DNA of 64,000 nucleotides from Myroides albus. Lineage in GTDB: Bacteria; Bacteroidota; Bacteroidia; Flavobacteriales; Flavobacteriaceae. This document shows positions 1-7,869 of this stretch, one piece after another (the stretch's first letter is position 1; the number at the start of each line of letters is the position of its first letter). The notes beneath the pieces are model-generated. The model saw nothing but the letters and a program-made list of their open reading frames with translations. It ran no database searches and was not told the origin of the DNA. The stretch is taken from NCBI RefSeq assembly GCF_009711045.1, contig NZ_WMJX01000010.1, positions 632 through 64,631 on the forward strand. The letters are read 5' to 3'. The position numbers were made by a program, and so were the translations under genes.

Positions 1-508
1 TCTCATCTAATGGAATTTCAGAAGACCCATTAGTTTTATCAATAATAACAAGTTTACCAGGTTTTCCGTCCTCACCAGGAATATATACAACTGTACCCCC
101 TCCAGTTTCTCCAGATCCTGTAGTACTTTCAATAACTGTAATACGATCGACCAAATTATTAACAACAGATTGAGAAGTTACTTTTTCCCATTGACCACCA
201 GTAGGTTTGTTAGTCCAATAGTAAAAACCTATACCTATTGTTACAACATTACTAGCATCCTTTACTTCAGTAGCGTTATAGATAAGCATACCTTCATCCT
301 TAGTGTTACCAGCTAATCCAAAGGTGTTTAAATCTGTTAGTTCAATTCTTGGTATCAATACCCCTTTGTTAGTTGAGGCAACATCTAACATCGCTGATTG
401 CGATGGAAGTGGATTTCCAATACCTACTCCTGGTATATCTGTTTGCGCTTGCGCAATAGAAGAAACACCTAAAGCAAGTAAGAATAAAGTAGTAATTCTT
501 TTTTTCAT
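1..508 (-). CDS. Secreted surface-type protein, N-terminal part (cut by window edge)
   Basis: The frame is open from an ATG at 508 down to base 1, so the C-terminus lies outside the window. The first residues, MKKRITTLFLLALGVSSIAQA, form a clear Sec signal peptide ending near residue 21. The mature part starts with a stretch resembling the opening of many large Bacteroidota secreted or surface repeat proteins (SAMLDVASTNKGVLIPRIEL). It is followed by a FYYWTNKPTGGQWEKV segment and a Gly/Thr-rich stretch. A possible -7 box lies at 607-614 on the same strand. The function is unknown. Cargo for surface display is an inference from the N-terminal style, since no C-terminal sorting signal can be seen. 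Confidence 0.85.
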   Translation of the reverse strand, partial: MKKRITTLFLLALGVSSIAQAQTDIPGVGIGNPLPSQSAMLDVASTNKGVLIPRIELTDLNTFGLAGNTKDEGMLIYNATEVKDASNVVTIGIGFYYWTNKPTGGQWEKVTSQSVVNNLVDRITVIESTTGSGETGGGTVVYIPGEDGKPGKLVIIDKTNGSSEIPLDE

Positions 509-606
509 GTTTATTTTGATTTTACATTATACTTTGAAAACTCTAAAAAAATCATAACAATATTTTTTTACAAACTCTTCACAGAATTCTGTTTTCGTTT
601 ACACTA

Positions 607-614
607 CAAAATTA
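607..614 (-). promoter_or_regulatory. Possible -7 box (TAATTTTG)
   Basis: It matches the Bacteroidota TAnnTTTG -7 consensus on the minus strand, about 95 bp before the ATG at 508. The -33 element is not clear. Confidence 0.3.
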
Positions 615-877
615 AAAAAAACAATCATTATAAATGCTTTTTGTTAATATTATTGATTTATTAAAAAAATACACTTAATAACAGACAAAAATCAAAATAA
701 TTTATCTTAATTAAGAGAAATAATCATTTTAAAAACATTTTAACTATAAATAAACAACCACAGCATTTAAACATATTCAACAAATTATGCTAAAAGACAT
801 AAAAAAAAGGCTTAAAAAAAGTTAATTATTACATAATAAGTAAAAAATATAATATTGAAAATGAAAAAACACCACAA

Positions 878-909
878 AAAAAGCCATAGGTTAATTCCTA
901 TGGCTTTTT
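878..909 (-). terminator. Hairpin terminator after ybaK
   Basis: A 13-bp perfect inverted repeat (AAAAAGCCATAGG / CCTATGGCTTTTT) with a 6-nt loop has a U-run on both strands. It sits 22 bp past the ybaK stop. Confidence 0.85.
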
Positions 910-930
910 GTACTTTATATAATACGCTAT

Positions 931-1422
931 TTACTTACTCAAATCTCCTAATTGAGCCTCTACTTCTTTTACTAACAGCATTGGATCTATTCCAATTGTC
1001 AGTCCTTTTCGACCGCCACTGACATATACTTTCTCTAAGTCCTTTACCTGCTCATCTACAAATGTGGCATAATTTTTTTTCATCCCAATAGGAGAACACC
1101 CTCCTCTAATGTATCCCGTAATGTTCAATATATCTTTTACTGCAACTAATTCAATCTTCTTCTCTCCACAGAGTGCAGCAGCTTTCTTTAAATCTAACTC
1201 AGCTTCAATCGGCACGACAAACACATAAAAAGTATTTCCCTTACCACTCGCTACTAAAGTTTTATATGACTCATGAGGAGAGAGACCTAATTTTTCGCAT
1301 ACAGAGATACCATCTATCAAGCCATCTGAAACATCGTATTCGCAAACATCATAATGTATCTTCTTACTATCTAATATCCGAAGCGCATTTGTCTTTTGTC
1401 CTTTTACTTCTTTTTTACTCAT
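931..1422 (-). CDS. ybaK: YbaK/EbsC-family aminoacyl-tRNA deacylase
   Basis: This 163-aa protein matches the YbaK family in length and layout. Family members hydrolyse Cys-tRNA(Pro) made in error by ProRS. The conserved lysine lies in the SYKTLVA motif (Lys54), followed by the FVVPIEAELDLKKAA strand-helix and the GYIRGGCSPIGMKK loop that close the substrate pocket. It is a stand-alone cytosolic editing enzyme, not fused to ProRS. It lies 21 bp downstream of a small minus-strand ORF, so the two are probably co-transcribed, and it ends at a strong terminator. The family assignment is firm. The exact tRNA specificity is inferred from the family. Confidence 0.93.
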   Translation of the reverse strand: MSKKEVKGQKTNALRILDSKKIHYDVCEYDVSDGLIDGISVCEKLGLSPHESYKTLVASGKGNTFYVFVVPIEAELDLKKAAALCGEKKIELVAVKDILNITGYIRGGCSPIGMKKNYATFVDEQVKDLEKVYVSGGRKGLTIGIDPMLLVKEVEAQLGDLSK

Positions 1423-1443
1423 AATAATACTTTGGTTACAAAA

Positions 1444-1680
1444 CTACAATAAAGTAGTTTTATAACCAGTTTGTCTTAAACAGAACATGAAATCATCTTC
1501 ATTGTCACACACACAATATACTCGCAGTGTTGAACCTACAGACTTTTTAAAAATTGGCTTAAAACTCTTTGGCAAACTGCTGTAAAACTGCTCTAAGTTA
1601 CTAATAGTATATTTTGGATCTATATCTACTGTAACCAAAACAACAAACTCATTTGTTTTTAATTCAATTGGTAGTTTCAT
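1444..1680 (-). CDS. Small hypothetical protein upstream of ybaK
   Basis: This 78-aa ORF has an ATG start and ends 21 bp before ybaK on the same strand, which suggests an operon. It has no signal peptide or membrane helix. The sequence alternates hydrophobic and charged residues (FVVLVTVDIDPKYTI near the N-terminus) and ends with a Cys-containing segment (CVCDNEDDFMFCL). I recognise no family. Its adjacency to ybaK and normal codon usage favour a real gene, but with no homology evidence it remains a hypothetical. Confidence 0.5.
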   Translation of the reverse strand: MKLPIELKTNEFVVLVTVDIDPKYTISNLEQFYSSLPKSFKPIFKKSVGSTLRVYCVCDNEDDFMFCLRQTGYKTTLL

Positions 1681-2313
1681 AGTGTTATACTTATTACATT
1701 AATTGTTCTAATTTATAAAAAATAATGTATAAAATACGTGTCACTTTAAAATATATCCTTATATAATAGTATATTTTCCAAATGATATCTCTATTAGAAT
1801 ACAATTTACGCGTATCACTTAAAAACCAAAATATTAATAATCAACCCTTTACAACCAACTACCAATTTTAACATTTATTTTATCAATCTTTAAAGATAGG
1901 CTGTTTCACAACCTTTTATTCAACTTTTACATACTTATCGATTATTTTCAGGCATACCTCTACTCACAAAACATTACTTTTCCCCAGTATATATCGATGT
2001 AATAGTCTCAAGAAACAATAAACCACAGTCTAACACAGTTATCTCCCTCCTTTCTTAAGGATATTTCTAAACTCATAACACTCATTTTATCAAAAAAATA
2101 AAATTATTAATAATTCTTAAAAAACAATAATTAAACTCAAATACAACCTATTTTCCCTCCTTATATATAATAAAAACAAAGCGTATTAAAAATATACCTA
2201 AAACACCTAAAAAACAGCTTTAATCACTTTTATACTTATTAACACTAATTTGTTGAAAAAAAAATTACATTTGCCCGAAATAACTCAAGTAAGCTTAAAT
2301 AACAACTTAGAAA
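1681..2313. other. Gene-free stretch with promoter of the oxygenase gene
   Basis: About 630 bp of very AT-rich sequence has stops in all frames. The only recognisable feature is the -7 box just before the oxygenase gene. I saw no convincing structured RNA. Confidence 0.5.
2266..2273 (+). promoter_or_regulatory. -7 box (TACATTTG) for the oxygenase gene
   Basis: It is an exact match to TAnnTTTG, 41 bp before the ATG at 2314. TTG-type -33 candidates lie upstream but are poorly spaced. Confidence 0.55.
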
Positions 2314-3261
2314 ATGCAAAACATTCCTAGTGTTGACTTACGTGATTTCCTATCGGATGACCCGGTACGTAAACAAAAGTTTGTAAATGAAATCGGAAAA
2401 GCCTACGAAGAAATTGGATTCGTAGCATTAAAAGGACACTTCTTAGATGATCAATTAGTAGAGAATCTTTACCAAGAGGTGCGCAATTTTTTTAACCTAC
2501 CATTAGAAACGAAGCAAAAGTACGAAGTTCCAGGTATTGGCGGTCAAAGAGGGTATGTCGCTTTCGGTAAAGAAAGTGCTAAAGGACGCTCTGAAGGAGA
2601 CTTGAAAGAGTTTTGGCATTTTGGTCAATACGTAGAAGACAATCCTGAATTAGAAGCTTCTTATCCTGCAAACGTAACTGTCAATGAATTGGCACACTTT
2701 AATGCAGTTGGAAAAGAAACCTACAAAATGTTGGAAAAAACAGGAGTTTACGTTCTAAGAGCTTTATCGCTTTTCTTAGGACTTGATGAGTTCTATTTTG
2801 ACAATTATGTAAAAAATGGAAATAGCATTCTACGCCCTATCCATTACCCTCCTATCACATCTGAACCAAATAATGCAGTAAGAGCGGCAGCACATGGTGA
2901 CATTAACCTTATTACACTTTTAATGGGCGCTCAAGGAAAAGGTTTACAGGTTCAAAACCACAATGGAGAGTGGATTGATGCAATCGCTGGAGAAGACGAG
3001 TTGGTAATCAATGTAGGGGACATGTTATCTAGACATTCTAACAACAGATTAAAATCGACTATTCACCAAGTGGTAAACCCTCCAAGAGAAATGTGGAGTA
3101 CTTCTCGATACTCTATTCCTTTCTTTATGCACCCTGTTAGCACAATGCCTTTGAACTGTTTGGAAAATTGTATTGACGAAAACAATCCAAAACAATTTGA
3201 AGATATTACTGCTGGAGAATTTTTACACCAACGATTAGTAGAACTTGGATTAATAAAATAA
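2314..3261 (+). CDS. 2-oxoglutarate/Fe(II) oxygenase, isopenicillin N synthase family
   Basis: This 315-aa protein has the two-domain plan of the isopenicillin N synthase-like dioxygenases. The N-terminal DIOX_N part is residues 3-115, with a FYQEV/NFFNLP-type helix region. The C-terminal double-stranded beta-helix carries the iron ligands His194 and Asp196 (HGD) and His251 (TIHQVV). Arg265 and Ser267 (RYSIPFF) are the expected 2-oxoglutarate carboxylate binders. All catalytic residues are present, so it should be an active cytosolic oxygenase. The substrate cannot be told from sequence, because the family includes hydroxylases, desaturases and ring-closing enzymes. It is a single-gene unit with its own -7 box and a terminator at 3281-3308. 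Confidence 0.92.
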   Translation: MQNIPSVDLRDFLSDDPVRKQKFVNEIGKAYEEIGFVALKGHFLDDQLVENLYQEVRNFFNLPLETKQKYEVPGIGGQRGYVAFGKESAKGRSEGDLKEFWHFGQYVEDNPELEASYPANVTVNELAHFNAVGKETYKMLEKTGVYVLRALSLFLGLDEFYFDNYVKNGNSILRPIHYPPITSEPNNAVRAAAHGDINLITLLMGAQGKGLQVQNHNGEWIDAIAGEDELVINVGDMLSRHSNNRLKSTIHQVVNPPREMWSTSRYSIPFFMHPVSTMPLNCLENCIDENNPKQFEDITAGEFLHQRLVELGLIK

Positions 3262-3280
3262 TTCAACAAGAAGCATATTC

Positions 3281-3308
3281 AAAAAGGTTAGCAAATGCTA
3301 ACCTTTTT
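3281..3308 (+). terminator. Hairpin terminator after the oxygenase gene
   Basis: The stem AAAAAGGTTAGC / GCTAACCTTTTT has a 4-nt loop and a T-run, 20 bp past the stop. Confidence 0.88.
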
Positions 3309-3528
3309 TGTTTATAGCACATCGCTCCAAATGAGCCTATTGCTATTAGTAGAAATAAGTATATAATTTATTCGACTACAAGCAATTGTCCTTTTTATCT
3401 TATTTTATTCAAGTAGTTTTACGCTTTTTAAGAAATCCTATTGTATATACAATAATCAATCTTATAATTTTCAAATAAAATATATCTTCTTTAAGTAATA
3501 ATCGCTTTTTAAGCAAATACATTTTTCG

Positions 3529-3536
3529 TAACTTTG
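3529..3536 (+). promoter_or_regulatory. -7 box (TAACTTTG) for the SUI1 gene
   Basis: It is an exact TAnnTTTG match 44 bp before the ATG at 3580. Confidence 0.5.
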
Positions 3537-3579
3537 AAAAGAGCGTTTATAATTTAAACACAATTCAGCAAACAACAAT

Positions 3580-3927
3580 ATGGCAAAAAAAACAAATAGC
3601 TTTGAAGATTTAGGAGGTTTTGTTTTCTCTACAAATGAGAATTTCGATTTCAATACCAATGAAGATTTCGAAACACCTGCCCCTCATCTTCAAAAACTGG
3701 AAGCTCATTTGGACAAAAAGAATCGAGGCGGTAAAATAGCCACGATTATAAAAGGTTTTGAAGGAACCGAAGATGATTTAAAAGCATTAGCAAAAAAACT
3801 AAAAACACTATGTGGTGTAGGAGGAAGTGCTAAAGAAGGTGAAATAATCATCCAAGGAAACTTTAGAGATAAAATAATGGAATATTTAACAAAAGAAGGC
3901 TACAAAGTAAAACGTGTAGGTGGATAA
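3580..3927 (+). CDS. SUI1/YciH-family translation factor-like protein
   Basis: This 115-aa protein has a C-terminal SUI1 (eIF1-like) fold. The signature region runs from KNRGGKIATIIKGFEG (residue 47 on) through LAKKLKTLCGVGGSAKEGEI to the terminal YLTKEGYKVKRVGG. The Gly-rich loop with CGVGGS is typical of bacterial YciH proteins, which contact the ribosomal 30S decoding region. The first 45 residues are acidic and probably flexible. The start ATG lies 44 bp after a -7 box. The stop is 16 bp before the phosphorylase ATG, so the two are probably one transcript. The family is certain; its role in initiation fidelity in this organism is inference. Confidence 0.9.
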   Translation: MAKKTNSFEDLGGFVFSTNENFDFNTNEDFETPAPHLQKLEAHLDKKNRGGKIATIIKGFEGTEDDLKALAKKLKTLCGVGGSAKEGEIIIQGNFRDKIMEYLTKEGYKVKRVGG

Positions 3928-3943
3928 ATAAATTTTGAATATT

Positions 3944-4816
3944 ATGAAAATAAAAGATTCTGAGCTAATTTTAAATCCTGATGGTAGTATCTACCACTTA
4001 AATTTAAGACCTGAGCATGTTGCAAAAGACATCATCTTCGTAGGTGACCAAAACCGCGTTGATCGAATTTCAAAACACTTCGATAAAATAGAGGTTGAAA
4101 CTCAAAAAAGAGAGTTCAAAACTTGTACTGGAACCTATAAAGGGAAAAGAATTACAGTGATCTCTACAGGTATTGGTCCTGATAATATTGACATCGCTAT
4201 CAATGAAATTGACGCTTTATTCAATATCGACCTAAATACAAGAGAAATCAAGAAAGATTTGACATCGGTTAATATTGTGCGTATTGGTACTTCGGGTTCT
4301 TTACAAGCTGATATTCCTGTAAACAGTTTTGTTTTATCACAATATGGTCTTGGTTTAGACAACTTAATGCGTTCTTACGTAATTGACAAAGTGATCGATA
4401 CAGACTTAGAGGATGCATTTATCAAACATACTAATTGGGATTTGAGAAAAGGACGCCCTTATTTTGTACAAAATAGTCCTGAACTGGAAGCTAAATTAGA
4501 AAGTGACAAAACATTTAAAGGCATCACAGGTACTGCTGGTGGTTTTTATGGTCCACAAGGACGTGTATTAAGACTTGCTATTCAAGATCCTGAATTAAAT
4601 CACAAAATTGACAACTTCAAATTTGGAGGTCATAGAGTGACTAATTTTGAAATGGAAACATCTGCTATTTATGGCCTTTGTAAATTATTAGGTCACCATG
4701 CAGTATCTCTAAATACAATTATCGCTAATAGAGCTAATGGTACTTTCTCTGAAGATCCATATGCTGCTGTTGATAAATTGATTGTGTACACATTAGATAA
4801 ATTAAGTGCACAATAA
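3944..4816 (+). CDS. Nucleoside phosphorylase (uridine phosphorylase-like)
   Basis: This protein belongs to the PNP/UDP phosphorylase family (290 aa from the ATG at 3944; a TTG three codons upstream is less likely). It splits nucleosides with phosphate into base and ribose-1-phosphate. Visible family features are the phosphate-binding start (FVGDQNRVDRISKHF), the strand VNIVRIGTSGSLQADIPVN and the ribose-binding FEMET motif near residue 230 (NFEMETSAIYGLCKLLGH). The length is slightly above the E. coli Udp average. Base specificity (uridine versus purine) is not settled by what I can see. It follows the SUI1 gene by 16 bp and is closed by the terminator at 4846-4877. Confidence 0.87.
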   Translation: MKIKDSELILNPDGSIYHLNLRPEHVAKDIIFVGDQNRVDRISKHFDKIEVETQKREFKTCTGTYKGKRITVISTGIGPDNIDIAINEIDALFNIDLNTREIKKDLTSVNIVRIGTSGSLQADIPVNSFVLSQYGLGLDNLMRSYVIDKVIDTDLEDAFIKHTNWDLRKGRPYFVQNSPELEAKLESDKTFKGITGTAGGFYGPQGRVLRLAIQDPELNHKIDNFKFGGHRVTNFEMETSAIYGLCKLLGHHAVSLNTIIANRANGTFSEDPYAAVDKLIVYTLDKLSAQ

Positions 4817-4845
4817 AATAAAAAAAGAAGTAATTTAATGATATG

Positions 4846-4877
4846 AAAAGGTAGTATATTTTTATACTACCTTTTTT
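4846..4877 (+). terminator. Hairpin terminator after the nucleoside phosphorylase
   Basis: A 13-bp perfect stem (AAAAGGTAGTATA / TATACTACCTTTT) with a TTTT loop is followed by a T-run. Confidence 0.9.
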
Positions 4878-6238
4878 TATGCCTTTTAATTCCATACTCA
4901 AAAGAAAGAGTCTATCTCAAAAATGGGAAACTCCACCTAAAGTTTAGTCAATCTGAGAAGGACAGGCATTCCCCCTATTATATCACTATAGCTAAGATGA
5001 AAGAAGCTACTTCTTTAACTTGAAAATCAAACAATAGCCTAACTAAATATGTTCATTATCTAATGTATAGCTCCAAAATCATGCTTTATAGTGGTTTGAA
5101 AAAGTTATCTTTTATCTACCCTTGAAACTTAGCGTAAGTTTACTCATGACTATTGCTTTAGCTATTTGATGATGATTTACCTTTCTCAGGAGGGGTGCAA
5201 CTAATTCAACCTGACTCAACCCTTAGAAAGGTTCTGATAACTGCTCAATATCTTGCTGTTAATAGCTAAAATTTCGTATACCATATAAAGTCATCAATTA
5301 GGAGAAATGAAAACACTTTCCTTGGGCTTTCTTGCGGTTTTCTTGCACCTTCCTTGCGGTTTTCCTGCTGAAAAGGCGTGTTTTCCGAACAAAACCCCTA
5401 GCAATCGCCTAGAAACCCCAAAGAAAGCCCAAGCAAGACTGCTTTGATTTATCACTTAAACAAAGATCTATAAAGGTCTTTCTATTCTACTATTCTTTAA
5501 AAATGTATAGTATTGAGAGAGAATAACTCCTTTGATTATCCTTCTCCCCCAGGCAACAAGGGGTTTCTCCTCCGATTTTTCTATATGCTAAATACTTAAG
5601 TGAGATAAGGAGTAATCAAGAAGGACCACCCTGCGTTCCTTAGTGTTACCAATCATAGTTTAGAACTGATATCTTTCTCTTTCCTGCTTTACTGATTGTT
5701 TAGATGCTACATAAATATCCACATCCGACCTTATTAAAGTGATAAAACAGCTCATCGCTTTAACTTTCACTCAAAGTAAAGTTCAAATAAAGTACAAAAG
5801 TCAAATCACAGTTCGACAAACTCGTTTAAATACTGATAGACAGTAAACACTTAGACGAATACTTCAAGCAAATCAATATAATTATGATTCAACTTGCATA
5901 CATAAAAGCGATCAAACCTGAGTTGTATCTATATTAAGAAATTATTATTATTTAGTGTACTTTATATCCATGTTCATTCAATAAAACAAAACATATTCTA
6001 CTTAAATAAGTTGCTTTTTGCAGTATTATCAACTTTTTCAACAAAAGCTAATTACATTAAAAGCAACAAAAAGAATTAAAACCTTTATTTTACTTTTTAT
6101 TTCTTAAATTATTTCACAATAGTTATATACTTTATACTAATAGATTTAAAGTAAAGCATTAATCTACCTGAATGGCATTTTATTTGATAAATAATAAATA
6201 ATATTATTAAATTTAAGAGCTTAAAATTTTTATTTGAA
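4878..6238. other. 1.36-kb gene-free stretch carrying dispersed element copy 1
   Basis: No frame longer than about 60 codons looks coding. The stretch contains copy 1 of the 106-bp phased repeat (5325-5430). The rest is unique-looking AT-rich sequence, and I see no tRNA, known riboswitch or IS remnant. The last 60 bp upstream of 6239 are extremely AT-rich and probably hold the promoter of the CoA-transferase gene. Confidence 0.6.
5325..5430 (+). repeat. Dispersed 106-bp phased palindromic element, copy 1
   Basis: The left arm (5325-5368) is four tandem 11-bp units: GGCTTTCTTGC, GGTTTTCTTGC, ACCTTCCTTGC and GGTTTTCCTGC. The centre (5369-5386, 18 bp) has GAAAA/TTTTC pairing. The right arm (5387-5430) is four 11-bp units in inverted orientation. 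The outer ends form a perfect 13-bp inverted repeat, CTTGGGCTTTCTT at 5321-5333 against AAGAAAGCCCAAG at 5421-5433. The layout is identical at 23702-23807 and 62001-62106. Confidence 0.85.
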
Positions 6239-7750
6239 ATGACGAAAGAAGACTCGAGAATAGAGCGTATTAAATATGCTCCCTATAGAGAACGAATAAT
6301 TACTGCAGAACAAGCAGCTCTTTTAATTCATGATCAAGCCGTAGTTGGAGCAAGTGGCTTCACTAAAGCAGGAGATAGTAAATCAGTTTTACCAGCATTT
6401 GCACAACGCGCTGCAAAAGAGAATGTTGCTATCACACTAATCACTGGAGCTTCCTTAGGACAAACAACCGATGCAGACTTAGCTACTAACAATGCACTTA
6501 TACGCCGTATGCCTTTCCAAGCAGATGCAGTTCTAAGAAAAACAATTAATAGTGGTCAAGTAAAGTATATCGATCAACACTTAAGTGAAACAATAGAACA
6601 ATTACAAGAAAAACACATACCTCAAGTAGAGATAGCTATTATTGAAGCTACCTATATTAATGAGGAAGGTTTTATTATTCCTACAACTTCTATAGGAAAC
6701 TCAGCTTACTTTGCCAGTGTTGCCAAAAAAATAATCATTGAAGTTAACACAGCTATTCCATTGAGCATAGAAGGTATCCACGACAACTGTGTACCAAAAA
6801 AACAACCAAGACGCGAGATTATCCCTATTCATACAGTTGAAGATAAAATCGGTGAGTCTTTCATTCGCTTGAATCCTGAGAATGTAGTAGGAGTTGTATT
6901 TTCAAGTATAGAAGATACCCCTGCCCTGCTTCCGGAACCTGATCACAAGACATCAGCTATATCTCAACACCTATTAAACTTCTTTGAAGAAGAAGTTAAA
7001 AAAGGTAAATTAACCTATGCGTTACTTCCCTTACAAGCAGGTATTGGAAAAGTTGCAAACGCTGTTTTAACCGGATTTAAACACGGCCCTTTCGAGAACC
7101 TTACGATGTATTCAGAAGTATTGCAAGACAGTACATTTGACTTAATCGATGCTGGTAAGATGACTTTCGCATCTGGTTCTTCAATTACTGTTACTGAAGA
7201 ATGCTACAACAGATTGCTTGAGAACTTCGACCAATACAAAGATAAATTAGTTCTAAGACCACAAAACATTAGTAATGCCCCAGAGGTAATCCGAAGATTG
7301 GGAATTATCGCTATCAACACTGCTATTGAGTTTGACATCTACGGAAACGTAAATTCAACACATATTGGAGGTAATAAAATGATGAATGGTATTGGAGGTT
7401 CTGGAGACTTTGCTCGAAATGCCTACCTAAGTATCTTTGTTACACAAGCAGCATCTAAGGATAATAATGTGATATCACACGTTTTGCCAATGGTGTCCCA
7501 TGTAGACCACACAGAACACGATGTAGATATTCTTGTTACTGATATTGGTTTAGCAGACTTGAGAGGTCTATCTCCACGCGAAAGAGCTGAAGTAATCATA
7601 GAAAACTGTGCTCATCCTGACTACAGAGATGAGTTAAGAGATTATTTCGATAGAGCTGTAAAAGAAGTAGGTGGTCATACCCCACATATCCTTGAAGAAG
7701 CTTATAAATTCCACATAAGATTTAAAAATACAGGATCTATGAAATCCTAA
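6239..7750 (+). CDS. Succinyl-CoA:acetate CoA-transferase (acetyl-CoA hydrolase/transferase family)
   Basis: This 503-aa class I CoA-transferase is of the AarC/ScpC type. It moves CoA from succinyl-CoA to acetate, which lets the TCA cycle run without SucCD or salvages acetate. The expected catalytic glutamate is Glu293 in LTMYSEVLQD, matching the position of Glu294 in Acetobacter AarC. The glycine-rich oxyanion loop GGSGDFARNA and the IEFDIYGNVNSTHIGG segment are intact. The gene stands alone, with a terminator at 7757-7788. A second member of the superfamily is encoded at 38251-39516 and sucD at 46478-47350. Assignment as SCACT rather than plain acetyl-CoA hydrolase rests on similarity of motifs to AarC. 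Confidence 0.9.
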   Translation: MTKEDSRIERIKYAPYRERIITAEQAALLIHDQAVVGASGFTKAGDSKSVLPAFAQRAAKENVAITLITGASLGQTTDADLATNNALIRRMPFQADAVLRKTINSGQVKYIDQHLSETIEQLQEKHIPQVEIAIIEATYINEEGFIIPTTSIGNSAYFASVAKKIIIEVNTAIPLSIEGIHDNCVPKKQPRREIIPIHTVEDKIGESFIRLNPENVVGVVFSSIEDTPALLPEPDHKTSAISQHLLNFFEEEVKKGKLTYALLPLQAGIGKVANAVLTGFKHGPFENLTMYSEVLQDSTFDLIDAGKMTFASGSSITVTEECYNRLLENFDQYKDKLVLRPQNISNAPEVIRRLGIIAINTAIEFDIYGNVNSTHIGGNKMMNGIGGSGDFARNAYLSIFVTQAASKDNNVISHVLPMVSHVDHTEHDVDILVTDIGLADLRGLSPRERAEVIIENCAHPDYRDELRDYFDRAVKEVGGHTPHILEEAYKFHIRFKNTGSMKS

Positions 7751-7756
7751 ACTATT

Positions 7757-7788
7757 AAAAACTCTACTTAATCAAGTAGAGTTTTTTT
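7757..7788 (+). terminator. Hairpin terminator after the CoA-transferase gene
   Basis: An 11-bp stem AAACTCTACTT / AAGTAGAGTTT with loop AATC is followed by a T-run. Confidence 0.9.
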
Positions 7789-7869
7789 ATTTAGAATAAA
7801 CCCATAATTAGATAACTAACAGAATTTGCATTTTTAGTATATTAGCATGAAAATGTATACAATTTAAAA

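Larger units (their letters stand above)
509..930. other. Gene-free stretch between two minus-strand genes
   Basis: This is an AT-rich stretch with no plausible reading frame. It holds the terminator hairpin at 878-909 and a TAATTTTG box at 607-614 (minus), which could serve the secreted-protein gene and would give a long 5' leader of roughly 90 nt. Nothing else is recognised. Confidence 0.6.

Noticed and set aside
303..557. Plus-strand open frame of 84 codons
   Set aside because: It is antisense to the secreted-protein frame on the minus strand, which has a clear signal peptide and a family-like sequence.
1681..2313. Possible structured RNA upstream of the oxygenase gene
   Set aside because: No stable stem-loop or known riboswitch core could be found by eye; the sequence is simply AT-rich.
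5325..5368. CRISPR array
   Set aside because: The 11-bp units are adjacent without spacers, are inverted in the second half, and there are no cas genes.
5325..5430. Ordinary rho-independent terminator
   Set aside because: The element is far from any stop codon, lacks a terminal T-run, and its long imperfect arms are periodic at 11 bp.
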